64,000 nt of DNA from contig JBCDCY010000001.1 of assembly GCA_039180875.1 (NCBI GenBank), positions 124,001 to 188,000 of the forward strand, written 5' to 3'. Positions 53,723 to 63,220 of the stretch are shown here, piece after piece; the first letter of the stretch is position 1; every line of letters begins with the position of its first letter. The notes beneath the pieces were generated by a model. That model had not been told where the DNA came from and did no database searches. It saw only the letters and a list, made by a program, of their open reading frames with translations. The DNA comes from JBCDCY01 sp039180875 (GTDB taxonomy: Bacteria > Pseudomonadota > Alphaproteobacteria > Rhodobacterales > Rhodobacteraceae). A program made the position numbers and the translations under genes.

Positions 53723-55192
53723 TTATTCGGTGACCGTGGCCTCGGTCGGCTCGACCTCGCCGCTCTCCTCCTCGGCCGCCTGGCGTGCCTCTTCCTCCGT
53801 GGCGCGGCGACCGTTGGCCCAGAAGCCGTCGTACTCCTCGCCCGAGGCGTAGATCATCTTGCCCCGGCCCTGGCGCTGGCCGCGCACGAAGAAGCCCTCG
53901 TAGCGGTCGCCGTTGGCGTAGGTGGCGACGCCCTCACCGTGGATCTCGCCGGCCTGCCATTCACCCGTGTAGGTGAAGCCGTCGGCCATGGTGATGGTGC
54001 CGTCGCCGTCGCGCTGGCCGTTCAGGAAGGCCCCCTGGTAGGTGGTGCCGTCGGCATAGGTCGAGACGCCATCGCCGTGCTTCAGACCGTCCTGCCAGGT
54101 GCCGGTATAGGTGTAGCCGTCGGCATAGGTCATAGTGCCCTGGCCGTGGTTCTTGGCGTTCAGGAACTCACCCTCATAGACCAGGCCGTTGTCGTAGCGC
54201 GCAATGCCCGCGCCCTGGATGACGCCGTCGACCCATTCGCCTTCGTAGGAGGAGCCGTCGGGATAGGTCACCTTGCCCTGGCCATGGGCGAGCTCGTTGC
54301 GCAGCTCGCCCTCGTAGATCGAGCCGTCGGGGTAGTTCACCACCCCCTCGCCCTCGATCCGACCCTCGATCCAGCTGCCTTCGTAACGGTAGCCGTCGGC
54401 CCCCTCGAACACGCCCGTTCCCTGGCGGAGATCGCCGACGAAGGTGCCCTCGTAGCGGTCGCCGTTGGCGTATTCCATCACGCCCTCGCCTTCCCGCTGG
54501 CCGTTCACCAGGGCGCCGCGATAGGTGTCGCCATTGGCCAGGACAAGCGTGCCCTCGCCGTTGATCTGGTTGTTCTCCCACGCCCCGGTGTAGGTCAGGC
54601 CGTCGGGCATGGTGATGGTGCCGGTGCCGGCCCGGATGCCGTTCACCACGTCGCCTTCGTAGATCGCGCCGTTGTCGTAGGTGATCCGGCCGCTGCCGTC
54701 CTTGGCGCCGTCGACCCACATCCCCTCGTAGCGATAGCCGTTCGGGCTGGTCATGGTGCCTTGGCCATGGTGCAGCGAGTTCCGGAAGCCGCCTTCGTAG
54801 CGCACGCCGTTGGCGTAGACGGCGACGCCCTCCCCCTCGATCCGGCCCTCGGCCCAGTCGCCCTCATAGGTGCCGCCGTCGGCAAAGGTGATGGCGCCCG
54901 CGCCATGGGGCTTGCCGTCGAGGAAGGCGCCCTCGTAGATCGAGCCGTTCGGGAAGCGGGCCCGACCCTGGCCTTCGATCCGACCCTCGACCCACTCGCC
55001 CGAATATTCGTAGCCGTTCGGCAGGGTGTAGGTGCCCTGGCCGTGCTGCAGACCGTCCTTGAACTCACCCTCGTAAACGCCGCCCGTCTCGTACTGTTTG
55101 GTCTGTACGTTGGACTGCGCCATGCCCGGCTGGGCGGCGATCAGAGCGCCGCAAACCGCAAGGGCGCCAACTAAAGCGTATCGATTCACCAT
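53723..55192 (-). CDS. Exported MORN-repeat protein (18 repeats)
   Basis: A 489-residue protein made of a signal peptide (cleavage near GMAQ, residue 26) followed by 18 complete 23-residue MORN repeats of the form YEGEFxDGxxHGQGTxTYxNG and one partial repeat, then a short acidic tail. Successive repeats differ in a regular way, some having HGQG and others IEGEG at the centre, suggesting growth by duplication of larger units. MORN proteins bind lipids or act as scaffolds; being exported, this one would act in the periplasm or on the surface. The ATG at 55192 gives a proper signal peptide. Confidence 0.93.
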   Translation of the reverse strand: MVNRYALVGALAVCGALIAAQPGMAQSNVQTKQYETGGVYEGEFKDGLQHGQGTYTLPNGYEYSGEWVEGRIEGQGRARFPNGSIYEGAFLDGKPHGAGAITFADGGTYEGDWAEGRIEGEGVAVYANGVRYEGGFRNSLHHGQGTMTSPNGYRYEGMWVDGAKDGSGRITYDNGAIYEGDVVNGIRAGTGTITMPDGLTYTGAWENNQINGEGTLVLANGDTYRGALVNGQREGEGVMEYANGDRYEGTFVGDLRQGTGVFEGADGYRYEGSWIEGRIEGEGVVNYPDGSIYEGELRNELAHGQGKVTYPDGSSYEGEWVDGVIQGAGIARYDNGLVYEGEFLNAKNHGQGTMTYADGYTYTGTWQDGLKHGDGVSTYADGTTYQGAFLNGQRDGDGTITMADGFTYTGEWQAGEIHGEGVATYANGDRYEGFFVRGQRQGRGKMIYASGEEYDGFWANGRRATEEEARQAAEEESGEVEPTEATVTE

Positions 55193-55428
55193 GCCTGTTC
55201 CCCGGTGCCTCCCCGCGCATCGGCCCGCCGGCCTCGTGCTCTTACGCCCTCCGCGCAGTGGCGGGAGTGTAGAAATATGGTCTGGAGGAGACAACACGCA
55301 TTTCCCCTTGCGGCAGCAACCCCCCTTGCGCTCGCGTCTCGCGGCTCCATAAGGCAAGAGCATGGCGCTGATAAGGCGACCGGTGAGACCCGGCGCCGAT
55401 GCGGCGCAGCGCCGCGGTAGGGGATGGC

Positions 55429-57084
55429 ATGACCCAACGGTTCCGGCTCGCGCTCGCGCAACTCAACGCCACCGTCGGCGATCTGGCCGGCAATCGGGAG
55501 AAGGCCCGTGCCGCCCATGCGGAGGCGGGCGATGTCGATCTGGTGGCGCTGCCGGAGATGTTTCTCACCGGCTACCAGACCCAAGATCTGGTGCTGCGCG
55601 CCGCCTTCGTGGCCGACGTCGCCCATCATTTGCAGGCGCTGGCGCGGGAGACAGCGGAGGGTCCGGCGCTCGCCATCGGTGCCCCGGCCGAGATCGAGGG
55701 GCAGCTCTACAACGCCTACCACATCCTGCGGGGTGGCGAGATCGTCGCCACCTTCCGCAAGCATCACCTGCCCCACTCGGATGTCTTCGACGAGTACCGC
55801 CTCTTCACCCCCGGCGCGATTGCCGGCCCGATCGATGTGCAGGGCGCCCGCATCGCCTGCCCGATCTGCGAGGATGTCTGGTTCGACGATGTGGTGGAGA
55901 CCCAGGCGGAGGCGGGGGCGGAGATCATGCTGGTGCCCAACGGCTCCCCCTATCACCGCAACAAGGGCGAAGTGCGGCTGAACCACACCGTGGCGCGGGT
56001 GGTGGAGGCTGGGCGGCCGCTCGCCTACCTCAACCTGGTGGGCGGGCAGGATGACCAGATCTTCGACGGCGCCTCCTTCGTACTGAACCCAGGAGGAGGC
56101 CTAGCCGCGCGGCTGCCAGCCTTTCAGGAGGCGGTGCAGATCGTCGAGTTCGTGCAGGGGCCGGAGGGTTGGCGGGCGGTCGAAGGCACGATCGCCGAGG
56201 AGCCCGATACTTGGGAGCAGGACTACCGCGCCATGGTCCTCGGCCTCTCGGACTATCTCGGGAAATCGGGCTTCGGGCGCGTGCTGCTCGGCCTCTCGGG
56301 CGGCATCGACAGCGCCTTGGTCGCCACCATCGCGGCGGATGCCATCGGGCCGGAGAACGTGCGCTGCGTCATGCTCCCCTCGCGCCACACCTCGGCCGAG
56401 AGCCTGGAGGATGCCGCGGCGGTGGCAAAGGCGCTCGGCTGCCACCTCGACGAGGTGCCGATCACCGAGGCGCGCCAGGCGGTGGAGGCGACGCTCGCGC
56501 CCCACTTCAACGGCCGCGAGGCCGACATCACCGAGGAAAACATCCAGTCGCGTCTGCGCGCCGTGATGCTGATGGCGCTCTCCAACAAGTTCGGCGAGAT
56601 GCTGCTCACCACCGGCAACAAGTCCGAGGTCGCGGTGGGCTACGCCACGATCTACGGCGACATGGCGGGGGGCTACAATCCGATCAAGGACCTCTACAAA
56701 ACCCGGGTCTTCGAGACCTGCCGTTGGCGCAACCGCACCCACCGGCCGTGGATGAAGGGGCCGGCGGGCGCGGTGATCCCGACCCGGGTGATCGACAAGC
56801 CGCCCTCGGCCGAGCTGCGCGACGACCAGAAGGACGAGGACAGCCTGCCGCCCTACTCCGTCCTCGATGCGATCCTCGAGCGTCTTGTGGACCGGGACGA
56901 AAGCGTCGCCGATTGCGTCGCCGCGGGCTTCGACGATGCCACGGTGCGGCAGGTGGAGCGATTGGTATACCTCTCCGAGTACAAGCGCTTCCAGGCCGCC
57001 CCCGGGGCGCGGCTGACCTCGCGGGCCTTCTGGCTCGACCGCCGCTACCCAATCGTCAACCGCTGGCGCGACGGCGGCAACTAG
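55429..57084 (+). CDS. nadE: NAD+ synthetase, glutamine-hydrolysing
   Basis: A 551-residue two-domain enzyme that amidates nicotinic acid adenine dinucleotide using glutamine. The N-terminal nitrilase-like domain carries the triad in LPEMFLTGY (Glu), FRKHHLPH (Lys) and CPICEDVWFDD (Cys). The C-terminal synthetase domain has the P-loop LLGLSGGIDSALVATI, TTGNKSEVAVGY and KPPSAELRD. All catalytic residues are present. The ATG at 55429 begins the conserved domain. Confidence 0.96.
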   Translation: MTQRFRLALAQLNATVGDLAGNREKARAAHAEAGDVDLVALPEMFLTGYQTQDLVLRAAFVADVAHHLQALARETAEGPALAIGAPAEIEGQLYNAYHILRGGEIVATFRKHHLPHSDVFDEYRLFTPGAIAGPIDVQGARIACPICEDVWFDDVVETQAEAGAEIMLVPNGSPYHRNKGEVRLNHTVARVVEAGRPLAYLNLVGGQDDQIFDGASFVLNPGGGLAARLPAFQEAVQIVEFVQGPEGWRAVEGTIAEEPDTWEQDYRAMVLGLSDYLGKSGFGRVLLGLSGGIDSALVATIAADAIGPENVRCVMLPSRHTSAESLEDAAAVAKALGCHLDEVPITEARQAVEATLAPHFNGREADITEENIQSRLRAVMLMALSNKFGEMLLTTGNKSEVAVGYATIYGDMAGGYNPIKDLYKTRVFETCRWRNRTHRPWMKGPAGAVIPTRVIDKPPSAELRDDQKDEDSLPPYSVLDAILERLVDRDESVADCVAAGFDDATVRQVERLVYLSEYKRFQAAPGARLTSRAFWLDRRYPIVNRWRDGGN

Positions 57085-57199
57085 CGCCCGAGCCCCATCT
57101 GCTGGCGCAAATTCAGCGTGTGATGTCGCATCGGCGAACTACGCACCGGTCGCATTATGGTCTAGGCTCGGGCAAGGGACGCCAAGCCAGGGCCAGCGC

Positions 57200-59992
57200 A
57201 TGCTCGACGCGAGCCAGACGATCACGTTCACCCTCGACGGGGAGGAGGTCTCCGCCGCGCCGGGTGAGACGATCTGGGCCGTGGCCAAGCGGGCTGGCAC
57301 GACCATCCCCCATCTCTGCCACAAGGATGCGCCGGGCTACCGCGCCGACGGCAATTGCCGGGCCTGCATGGTGGAGATCGACGGGGAGCGTGTGCTCGCC
57401 GCCTCCTGCGTGCGGCAGCCGACGGATGGCATGGTGGTCCGCACCGCCTCAGACCGCGCCGAGAAGGCCCGGCGGGGCGTGATGGAGCTGCTGGTCGCCG
57501 ACCAGCCGGCGGAGGAGGAGGCGCACGACCGCTCCTCCCACCTCTGGCAGATGGCGGCGATGCAGGATGTGCGGGACAGCCGCTATCCGGCGCTCGAGGC
57601 GGGGCGGGTGCCGCTGCTCGATGACAGCCATCTGGCGATGCGCGTCAACCTCGATGCCTGCATCCATTGCAACCTGTGTGTCCGGGCCTGCCGCGAGGTC
57701 CAGGTGAACGACGTGATCGGCATGGCCAGCCGGGGCCACGACGCGCAAATCGTCTTCGACATGGCCGATCCCATGGGTCAGTCGACCTGCGTGGCTTGCG
57801 GCGAGTGCGTGCAGGCCTGCCCGACCGGCGCCCTGATGCCGGCCACCGTGCTCGATGAGGCGCAGCGCGGCGACAGCGCCGTGCGCGACCGCGAGGTGCA
57901 GTCGGTCTGCCCCTATTGCGGCGTCGGCTGCCAGATCAGCTACAAGATCCGCGACGAGCGCATCGCCTGGGTAGACGGGGCGGAGGGGCCGTCGAACGCC
58001 AACCGCCTCTGCGTCAAGGGCCGCTTCGGCTTCGACTACATCGACCATGACGGCCGGCTGAAGACCCCGCTTATCCGAAGGGAGGATGCGCCGGAAAAGG
58101 GCCTGAACGTGGACCCCTCCCGCCCCGAAACCCACTTCCGCCCGGCGACGTGGGAGGAGGCGTTGGACGTCGCGGCGCGCGGCCTCTCCACACTTCGCGA
58201 CACGTCAGGCGGCACGGCGATCGCCGGCTTCGGCTCGGCCAAATGCTCGAACGAAGAGGCCTATCTCTTCCAAAAGCTCATCCGTCAGGGCTTTGGCCAC
58301 AATAACGTCGACCATTGCACCCGGCTTTGCCACGCAAGCTCCGTCGCCGCATTGATGGAAAACGTGGGCTCCGGCGCCGTCACCGCGACCTTCAACGAGA
58401 TCGAGAATGCCGACGTCGCGATCGCCATCGGCTGCAATCCGACCGAGAACCATCCGGTCGCCGCGACCTACTTCAAACAGTTCGTGAAGCGCGGCGGCAC
58501 ACTGATCGTGATGGATCCCCGCGGCCACGGCATGAAGCGCCATGCCGAGCACATGCTGCAGTTCCGCCCGGGCACCGACGTGGCGTTGCTGAACGCCATC
58601 ATGCACGTGATCGTCGAAGAGCAGCGCTACGACCGGAACTACATCGACGGCTTTACCGAGGGGTTCGAGGCGTTCTGCGAGCACATCAAGGGCTTCGCGC
58701 CGGAGAAGATGGCACCGCTCTGCGGGATCGAGGCCGATACGATCCGCACGGTCGCGCGCACCTTCGCCGATGCCAGCCGGGCGATGATCTTCTGGGGCAT
58801 GGGCGTCAGTCAGCACATCCACGGCACCGACAATGCGCGCTGCCTGATCTCGCTGGCGCTGCTCTGCGGCCAGGTCGGGCGGCCGGGCACGGGGCTCCAT
58901 CCCCTCCGCGGCCAGAACAACGTCCAGGGCGCCTCCGACGCCGGGCTGATCCCCATGGTGCTGCCGGATTATCAGTCCGTCGCCGATCCCAAGGTCCGGG
59001 ATCTGTTCGGCGATCTCTGGGATGGGACGGAGATCGATCCGACGCCCGGCCTGACGGTGGTCGAGATCATCGGGGCGATCCACCGCGAAGAGATCCGGGG
59101 CATGTACATCATGGGTGAGAACCCTGCGATGTCGGACCCCGATGTCGAACATGCCCGCGCCGGCCTGGCCAAGCTCGAACATCTGGTGGTGCAGGACATC
59201 TTCCTCACCGAGACCGCGATGTTTGCCGACGTCATCCTGCCGGCGACCGCCTGGCCGGAGAAGACGGGCACCGTCACCAACACCAACCGCCAGGTGCAGA
59301 TGGGCCGGAAGGCGGTGGAGCCCCCCGGCGAGGCGCGGGAGGATTGGTGGATCACCACGGAGCTTGCCCGGCGCCTCGGCCTCGGCTGGACCTACGCCCA
59401 CCCGCGCGACGTCTTCGCCGAGATGAAGCGGTCGATGGCCTCCCTCAACAACATCTCGTGGGAGCGACTGGAGGCTGAGGATGCCGTGACCTACCCCTCG
59501 CTGGCGGAGGACGATCCGGGCCAGGCCGTGGTCTTCGCCGACGGCTTCCCCCGCGCCTCGGGCAGGGCGAAGTTCACGCCGGCCCAGGTGAGCTCCCCGG
59601 CCGAGGTGCCGGACGTAGACTTCCCGATGATCCTGACCACGGGGCGGCAGCTGGAGCACTGGCACACCGGCTCCATGACCCGCCGCGCGGCCGTGCTCGA
59701 CTGGGTGGAGCCCGAGGCCCATGCGAGCCTTCACCCGCGCACGCTCCGCCTCATGGGCATCACCCCGGGCGACATGGTGCGGGTGGAGACCCGCCGCGGC
59801 GCCATCGAGCTCGCCGCCCGGGCCGATCGCGCGGTGGCCGAGGATATGGTCTTCATCCCCTTCGCCTATGTCGAGGCGGCGGCCAACGTGCTCACCAACC
59901 CCCAGCTCGACCCCTACGGCAAGATCCCGGAGTTCAAGTTCTCCGCCTGCCGCATCACCCCCACCGACGGAGGCGCCCTGGCGGCGGAGTGA
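57200..59992 (+). CDS. Formate dehydrogenase alpha subunit, FdsA-like
   Basis: A 930-residue molybdenum/tungsten bis-MGD oxidoreductase. An N-terminal [2Fe-2S] domain (PHLCHKDAPGYRADGNCRAC), two ferredoxin-type clusters (CIHCNLCVRACREV and CVACGECVQACPTG), a [4Fe-4S] motif CPYCGVGCQ, and the catalytic domain follow. The metal ligand is Cys, not selenocysteine, in RLCHASSVAA. The architecture matches soluble NAD-dependent formate dehydrogenase. The beta and gamma subunits, FdsD and the maturation protein FdhD are not adjacent; they must be elsewhere or an alternative partner is used. Confidence 0.93.
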   Translation: MLDASQTITFTLDGEEVSAAPGETIWAVAKRAGTTIPHLCHKDAPGYRADGNCRACMVEIDGERVLAASCVRQPTDGMVVRTASDRAEKARRGVMELLVADQPAEEEAHDRSSHLWQMAAMQDVRDSRYPALEAGRVPLLDDSHLAMRVNLDACIHCNLCVRACREVQVNDVIGMASRGHDAQIVFDMADPMGQSTCVACGECVQACPTGALMPATVLDEAQRGDSAVRDREVQSVCPYCGVGCQISYKIRDERIAWVDGAEGPSNANRLCVKGRFGFDYIDHDGRLKTPLIRREDAPEKGLNVDPSRPETHFRPATWEEALDVAARGLSTLRDTSGGTAIAGFGSAKCSNEEAYLFQKLIRQGFGHNNVDHCTRLCHASSVAALMENVGSGAVTATFNEIENADVAIAIGCNPTENHPVAATYFKQFVKRGGTLIVMDPRGHGMKRHAEHMLQFRPGTDVALLNAIMHVIVEEQRYDRNYIDGFTEGFEAFCEHIKGFAPEKMAPLCGIEADTIRTVARTFADASRAMIFWGMGVSQHIHGTDNARCLISLALLCGQVGRPGTGLHPLRGQNNVQGASDAGLIPMVLPDYQSVADPKVRDLFGDLWDGTEIDPTPGLTVVEIIGAIHREEIRGMYIMGENPAMSDPDVEHARAGLAKLEHLVVQDIFLTETAMFADVILPATAWPEKTGTVTNTNRQVQMGRKAVEPPGEAREDWWITTELARRLGLGWTYAHPRDVFAEMKRSMASLNNISWERLEAEDAVTYPSLAEDDPGQAVVFADGFPRASGRAKFTPAQVSSPAEVPDVDFPMILTTGRQLEHWHTGSMTRRAAVLDWVEPEAHASLHPRTLRLMGITPGDMVRVETRRGAIELAARADRAVAEDMVFIPFAYVEAAANVLTNPQLDPYGKIPEFKFSACRITPTDGGALAAE

Positions 59993-60093
59993 GGCGCTGA
60001 ACGTCGAGCCAAGCTCGGCGGACAGAACGGTCGCGCCAAAGCAGCTGCTTCAAAGACCCGCCCCGCCCGTCGGTGAGTAAGATCGCGCCCGAT

Positions 60094-60381
60094 CTAGCGT
60101 CGGTTCGGCAGGCTTGCGAGCATTGCGCCGTCGCGCGCGGGTTGCCGGTTCTGCATCCGGAGCGCGAGCGTCTGCGAGAGGGGCAAGCCCTGCTTTGCCA
60201 GCATCTCGACGACCTTGAGATCGCCGCCGTGCAACTCCACGGCAGTGGCGACCTCGGCCGGGCTGCGGCCAAGGCGCTCGGCAAGCGCGCGGACGGCCGG
60301 ATCCACCGGTTTGGGCGCCGACGATGCCACAGCGGACGCCGTCTTTCGGCGTCCAAAGAGGCGCTTCAAGGCTGCAAACAT
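60094..60381 (-). CDS. Small protein of unknown function
   Basis: A 95-residue protein I do not recognise. It starts MFAALKRLFGRRKTA, basic and amphipathic as if membrane-associated. A central part RALAERLGRSPAEVATAVELH followed by EMLAKQGLPLSQTLALRMQ looks like two short helical motifs, perhaps a UBA- or SAP-like fold. GGAGGTAGCG before the ATG supports translation. It is convergent with the formate dehydrogenase gene and downstream of the membrane-protein gene on the same strand. Confidence 0.6.
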   Translation of the reverse strand: MFAALKRLFGRRKTASAVASSAPKPVDPAVRALAERLGRSPAEVATAVELHGGDLKVVEMLAKQGLPLSQTLALRMQNRQPARDGAMLASLPNRR

Positions 60382-60410
60382 CGCTACCTCCTATCCAATC
60401 CGGCCCGGCG

Positions 60411-60971
60411 CTAGCGGGCCCAGGCGAGGAAGCCTCCCCACAGAAACAGCATGAAGAGGCACAGAAAATACGTCAGCAGCGCGCGGGAGAGCCATTGCGC
60501 CCGTCCCTCGTTGATCTCGAAGTTCCGCGCCGTCGCGACAGCATAGTTCGCGATGATGTCTCGGCGGACCTGATCGAGCGCCACCATCTCAGCATAGACC
60601 ACGAACGACGGCGGATCGCTCAACCGCTCATAACGCTCGACCCGCATGGAGAGGACAACGCAGATGAACGCCACAATCAGAAAGAGCGCTGCCGCGGCGA
60701 AGGGCGCAGTCTCGAGACCCGCCGTATCCGGCGCGATCTCCAGCGCCCGGGCGACGGCCACGGCCGCCGTGAAAGTCGTGGTGATGACGGCGAGGTACGT
60801 GGCGCTGATCGCCTTCATGCGCTGCGTGCGCTCAAGCTCGCCTTCGTAGAGGTAGCGCGCATAGCTTTCGATGACCTCAAGCTTGGGCCCCTCTGCTTCA
60901 CGCGCGATCTGGCGATGCTCCACCATTGCTTGGGCCCGGGCGTGGGCCGCTCCTCCACCAATCGAAGCCAT
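60411..60971 (-). CDS. Membrane protein of unknown function
   Basis: A 186-residue protein with two adjacent transmembrane segments (about 51-73 and 90-108) and a third at the C-terminus (about 166-184), joined by a long helical stretch with NYAVATARNFEINEGRAQWLSRAL. That N-x3-N-x3-NE-x2-A-x-WL pattern near the last membrane helix recurs in small membrane proteins including SLATT-like and other pore-type effectors, but no specific family can be named. The start is uncertain; ATG at 60926 is another option. Function unknown. Confidence 0.6.
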   Translation of the reverse strand: MASIGGGAAHARAQAMVEHRQIAREAEGPKLEVIESYARYLYEGELERTQRMKAISATYLAVITTTFTAAVAVARALEIAPDTAGLETAPFAAAALFLIVAFICVVLSMRVERYERLSDPPSFVVYAEMVALDQVRRDIIANYAVATARNFEINEGRAQWLSRALLTYFLCLFMLFLWGGFLAWAR

Positions 60972-61037
60972 TCAATCGGTTGCAGAATAGCACGGTGATG
61001 CGATTGCACCAAAATCGCAGTGATAGGACACGCGATT

Positions 61038-62297
61038 CTAGGAGCAGGTCATTCCGATCAGGCCGCGCGCGGAGATCCCCTCAATCTGCGTCTGGATGAC
61101 GTCTCCAATAGGCCGCGGCTGACCGACCTCGACCTCGGCGAAGCCTTCGGTGCGGCCCATGGTGGGCGTCTCCATCAGGACGGCGGCTTGGCGGCCGACT
61201 TGGGCTGAGAGGTAGCGCGCAGCCGCCGCATCGCCCGCCTCACGAAGGCGGCCAGCGCGGGCCTTGGCCTCGGCGCGGGGCACCTGGGGCATGCGCGCGG
61301 CGGGCGTGCCGGGGCGGGGGCTGAAGGGGAAGACGTGGAGCCAGGTGAGGCCGCACTCCTCGACCAGCGCCAGTGACTGGGCGAACATCGCCTCCGTCTC
61401 CGTCGGGAAGCCCGCGATGATGTCGGCGCCGAAGACGATGTCGGGCCGCACCCGGCGCATCTCGGCGCAGAAACGGATGGCGTCGGCGCGGGAATGGCGC
61501 CGCTTCATCCGCTTCAGGATCATGTCGTCGCCCGCCTGCAGGCTGAGGTGCAGGTGGGGCATCAGCCGCTCCTCCTCCGCCATGGCCGCGAGCAGCGCGG
61601 GGTCAGCCTCCACCATGTCGATCGAGGAGATGCGGAGGCGCGGCAGTTCCGGCACCAGGCGCAGGATCCGCCGGACGAGCTGGCCGAGGCTCGGTGTCCC
61701 CGGCAGGTCCATGCCCCAGCTCGTCAGATCGACGCCGGTCAGCACCACCTCGTTGTAGCCACGCGCCACCAGCCGGCGGATCTGGCCCACCACCTCGCCC
61801 GCCGGGACGGAGCGGGAGTTTCCGCGGCCATAGGGGATGATGCAGAAGGTGCAGCGATGGTCGCAGCCGTTCTGCACCTGGACATAGGCGCGGGCCCGCG
61901 TGCCAAAGCCGTCGATCAGGTGGCCGGCGGTCTCGCGCACCGCGAAGATGTCGTCGACCTGCACGCGCTCCGACGGCCCGATCAGGTCGAGGGCACGCCA
62001 GCTCTCGGCCCGCATCTTCTCGCCATTGCCGAGGACGAGGTCGACCTCGCCCATGGCGGCGAAGGTCTCGGGCTCGGTCTGGGCGGCGCAACCGGTGACG
62101 ACGATGCGGGCTTCGGGATGGTCGCGGCGGAGGCGCCGGATGCGCTGGCGGGCCTGGCGCACCGCCTCGGCAGTGACGGCGCAGGTGTTGACGACGACCG
62201 CGTCCTCGACCCCCGCCTCGGCGGCGAGCCGGCGCATCGCCTCCGTCTCATAGGCATTGAGGCGGCAGCCGAAGGTCTCGAAAAGCGGCGCGGTCAT
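61038..62297 (-). CDS. mtaB: tRNA t6A37 methylthiotransferase MtaB
   Basis: A 419-residue radical-SAM enzyme that adds a methylthio group to N6-threonylcarbamoyladenosine 37 of tRNA. The N-terminal UPF0004 domain binds a cluster through Cys in FGCRLNAYE, VNTCAV and VTGCAAQ. The radical-SAM motif is NGCDHRCTFCIIPYGRG. The substrate-binding part HLHLSLQAGDDMILKRMKR is typical of MtaB, and a C-terminal TRAM-like domain follows. Its ATG overlaps the stop of dapF by four bases. Confidence 0.96.
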   Translation of the reverse strand: MTAPLFETFGCRLNAYETEAMRRLAAEAGVEDAVVVNTCAVTAEAVRQARQRIRRLRRDHPEARIVVTGCAAQTEPETFAAMGEVDLVLGNGEKMRAESWRALDLIGPSERVQVDDIFAVRETAGHLIDGFGTRARAYVQVQNGCDHRCTFCIIPYGRGNSRSVPAGEVVGQIRRLVARGYNEVVLTGVDLTSWGMDLPGTPSLGQLVRRILRLVPELPRLRISSIDMVEADPALLAAMAEEERLMPHLHLSLQAGDDMILKRMKRRHSRADAIRFCAEMRRVRPDIVFGADIIAGFPTETEAMFAQSLALVEECGLTWLHVFPFSPRPGTPAARMPQVPRAEAKARAGRLREAGDAAAARYLSAQVGRQAAVLMETPTMGRTEGFAEVEVGQPRPIGDVIQTQIEGISARGLIGMTCS

Positions 62298-63130
62298 GCC
62301 GCCGCTCCCGGATCGGCGGCGGCGAGCCAGTCGGCCGCGATCACGCCCTCGAACACATAGGCCACCGGCCCGGTCTGCCAGACGCCATCGTCGCGCCAGT
62401 CGACCTCCAGCACCCCGCCATCGGCCTCGACCCGGGCGCAGCCGGCGATCAGGCCTTTGCGTGTCGCCGCGACAACAGCGGCCGAGACGCAGGAGCCGGA
62501 GGCGAGGGTGATCCCCGCCCCCCGTTCCCAGATCCGCACCCGCAGCCGCTCCGGGCCCCGGACCTCCACCACCTCCACATTGGTGCGGGCGGGGAAGAGC
62601 GGGTGGGTCTCGTGCGCCGGGCCGAAACGGGCGAGATCCACCGCCTCGGCATCCTCGACGATGAAGGCGCAGTGCGGATTGCCCATGGAAAGCGCCCCGG
62701 GCGCCCCCTCGATCGGCAGGGCGACGGTGTCATGCGCCTCGGCGAGCGGCACGTCGGCCCAGTCGAGCGAAGGCGGCCCCATGTTCACCCAAACGGCGCC
62801 GCCCGCCCGACGCTCCGCCGCGAGCAACCCGTAGCCCGTGCGCAGCGTCAGCGCCGCCCGCCCGGTCTCCGCCATCAATAGATCGGCGATGCAGCGGGTG
62901 GCGTTGCCGCAGGCATCGGCCTGGGAGCCGTCGGCGTTCCAGAAGACCAGCCGCGCCGCGGCCTCCGCATCGTCGAGGATCACCGCGATCTGGTCGAAGC
63001 CCACGCCCCGGTGCCGGTCGGCGATGGCACGCGCCCGGGATGCCGTGATCGGATCGGTCCCGCCACGGGCGTCGATGACAACGAAGTCGTTGCCCGCGCC
63101 GTGCATCTTTCGGAATGCCAGGCCCGCCAT
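62294..63130 (-). CDS. dapF: Diaminopimelate epimerase
   Basis: A 278-residue PLP-independent epimerase that turns LL- into meso-diaminopimelate for lysine and peptidoglycan. The two catalytic Cys lie in DACGNATRCIAD and ASGSCVSAAVVAA. The start FRKMHGAGNDFVVID is the family signature. All active-site residues are present. It forms an operon with mtaB, which follows with a four-base overlap. Confidence 0.97.
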   Translation of the reverse strand: MAGLAFRKMHGAGNDFVVIDARGGTDPITASRARAIADRHRGVGFDQIAVILDDAEAAARLVFWNADGSQADACGNATRCIADLLMAETGRAALTLRTGYGLLAAERRAGGAVWVNMGPPSLDWADVPLAEAHDTVALPIEGAPGALSMGNPHCAFIVEDAEAVDLARFGPAHETHPLFPARTNVEVVEVRGPERLRVRIWERGAGITLASGSCVSAAVVAATRKGLIAGCARVEADGGVLEVDWRDDGVWQTGPVAYVFEGVIAADWLAAADPGAAA

Positions 63131-63220
63131 CGCCCTAACCTTGCCCGTTCAAGCGGCGGTATATAGACCGAGCGCCCAGCGCACGCCAGAACCGCGATGG
63201 GAGGGGGCCAGGGATCTGCC

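Noticed and set aside
52718..55174. 818-codon plus-strand frame opposite the glycosyltransferase and MORN genes
   Set aside because: Its VAVGxxxALA repeats are the antisense of the MORN repeats; it has no start signal or domain.
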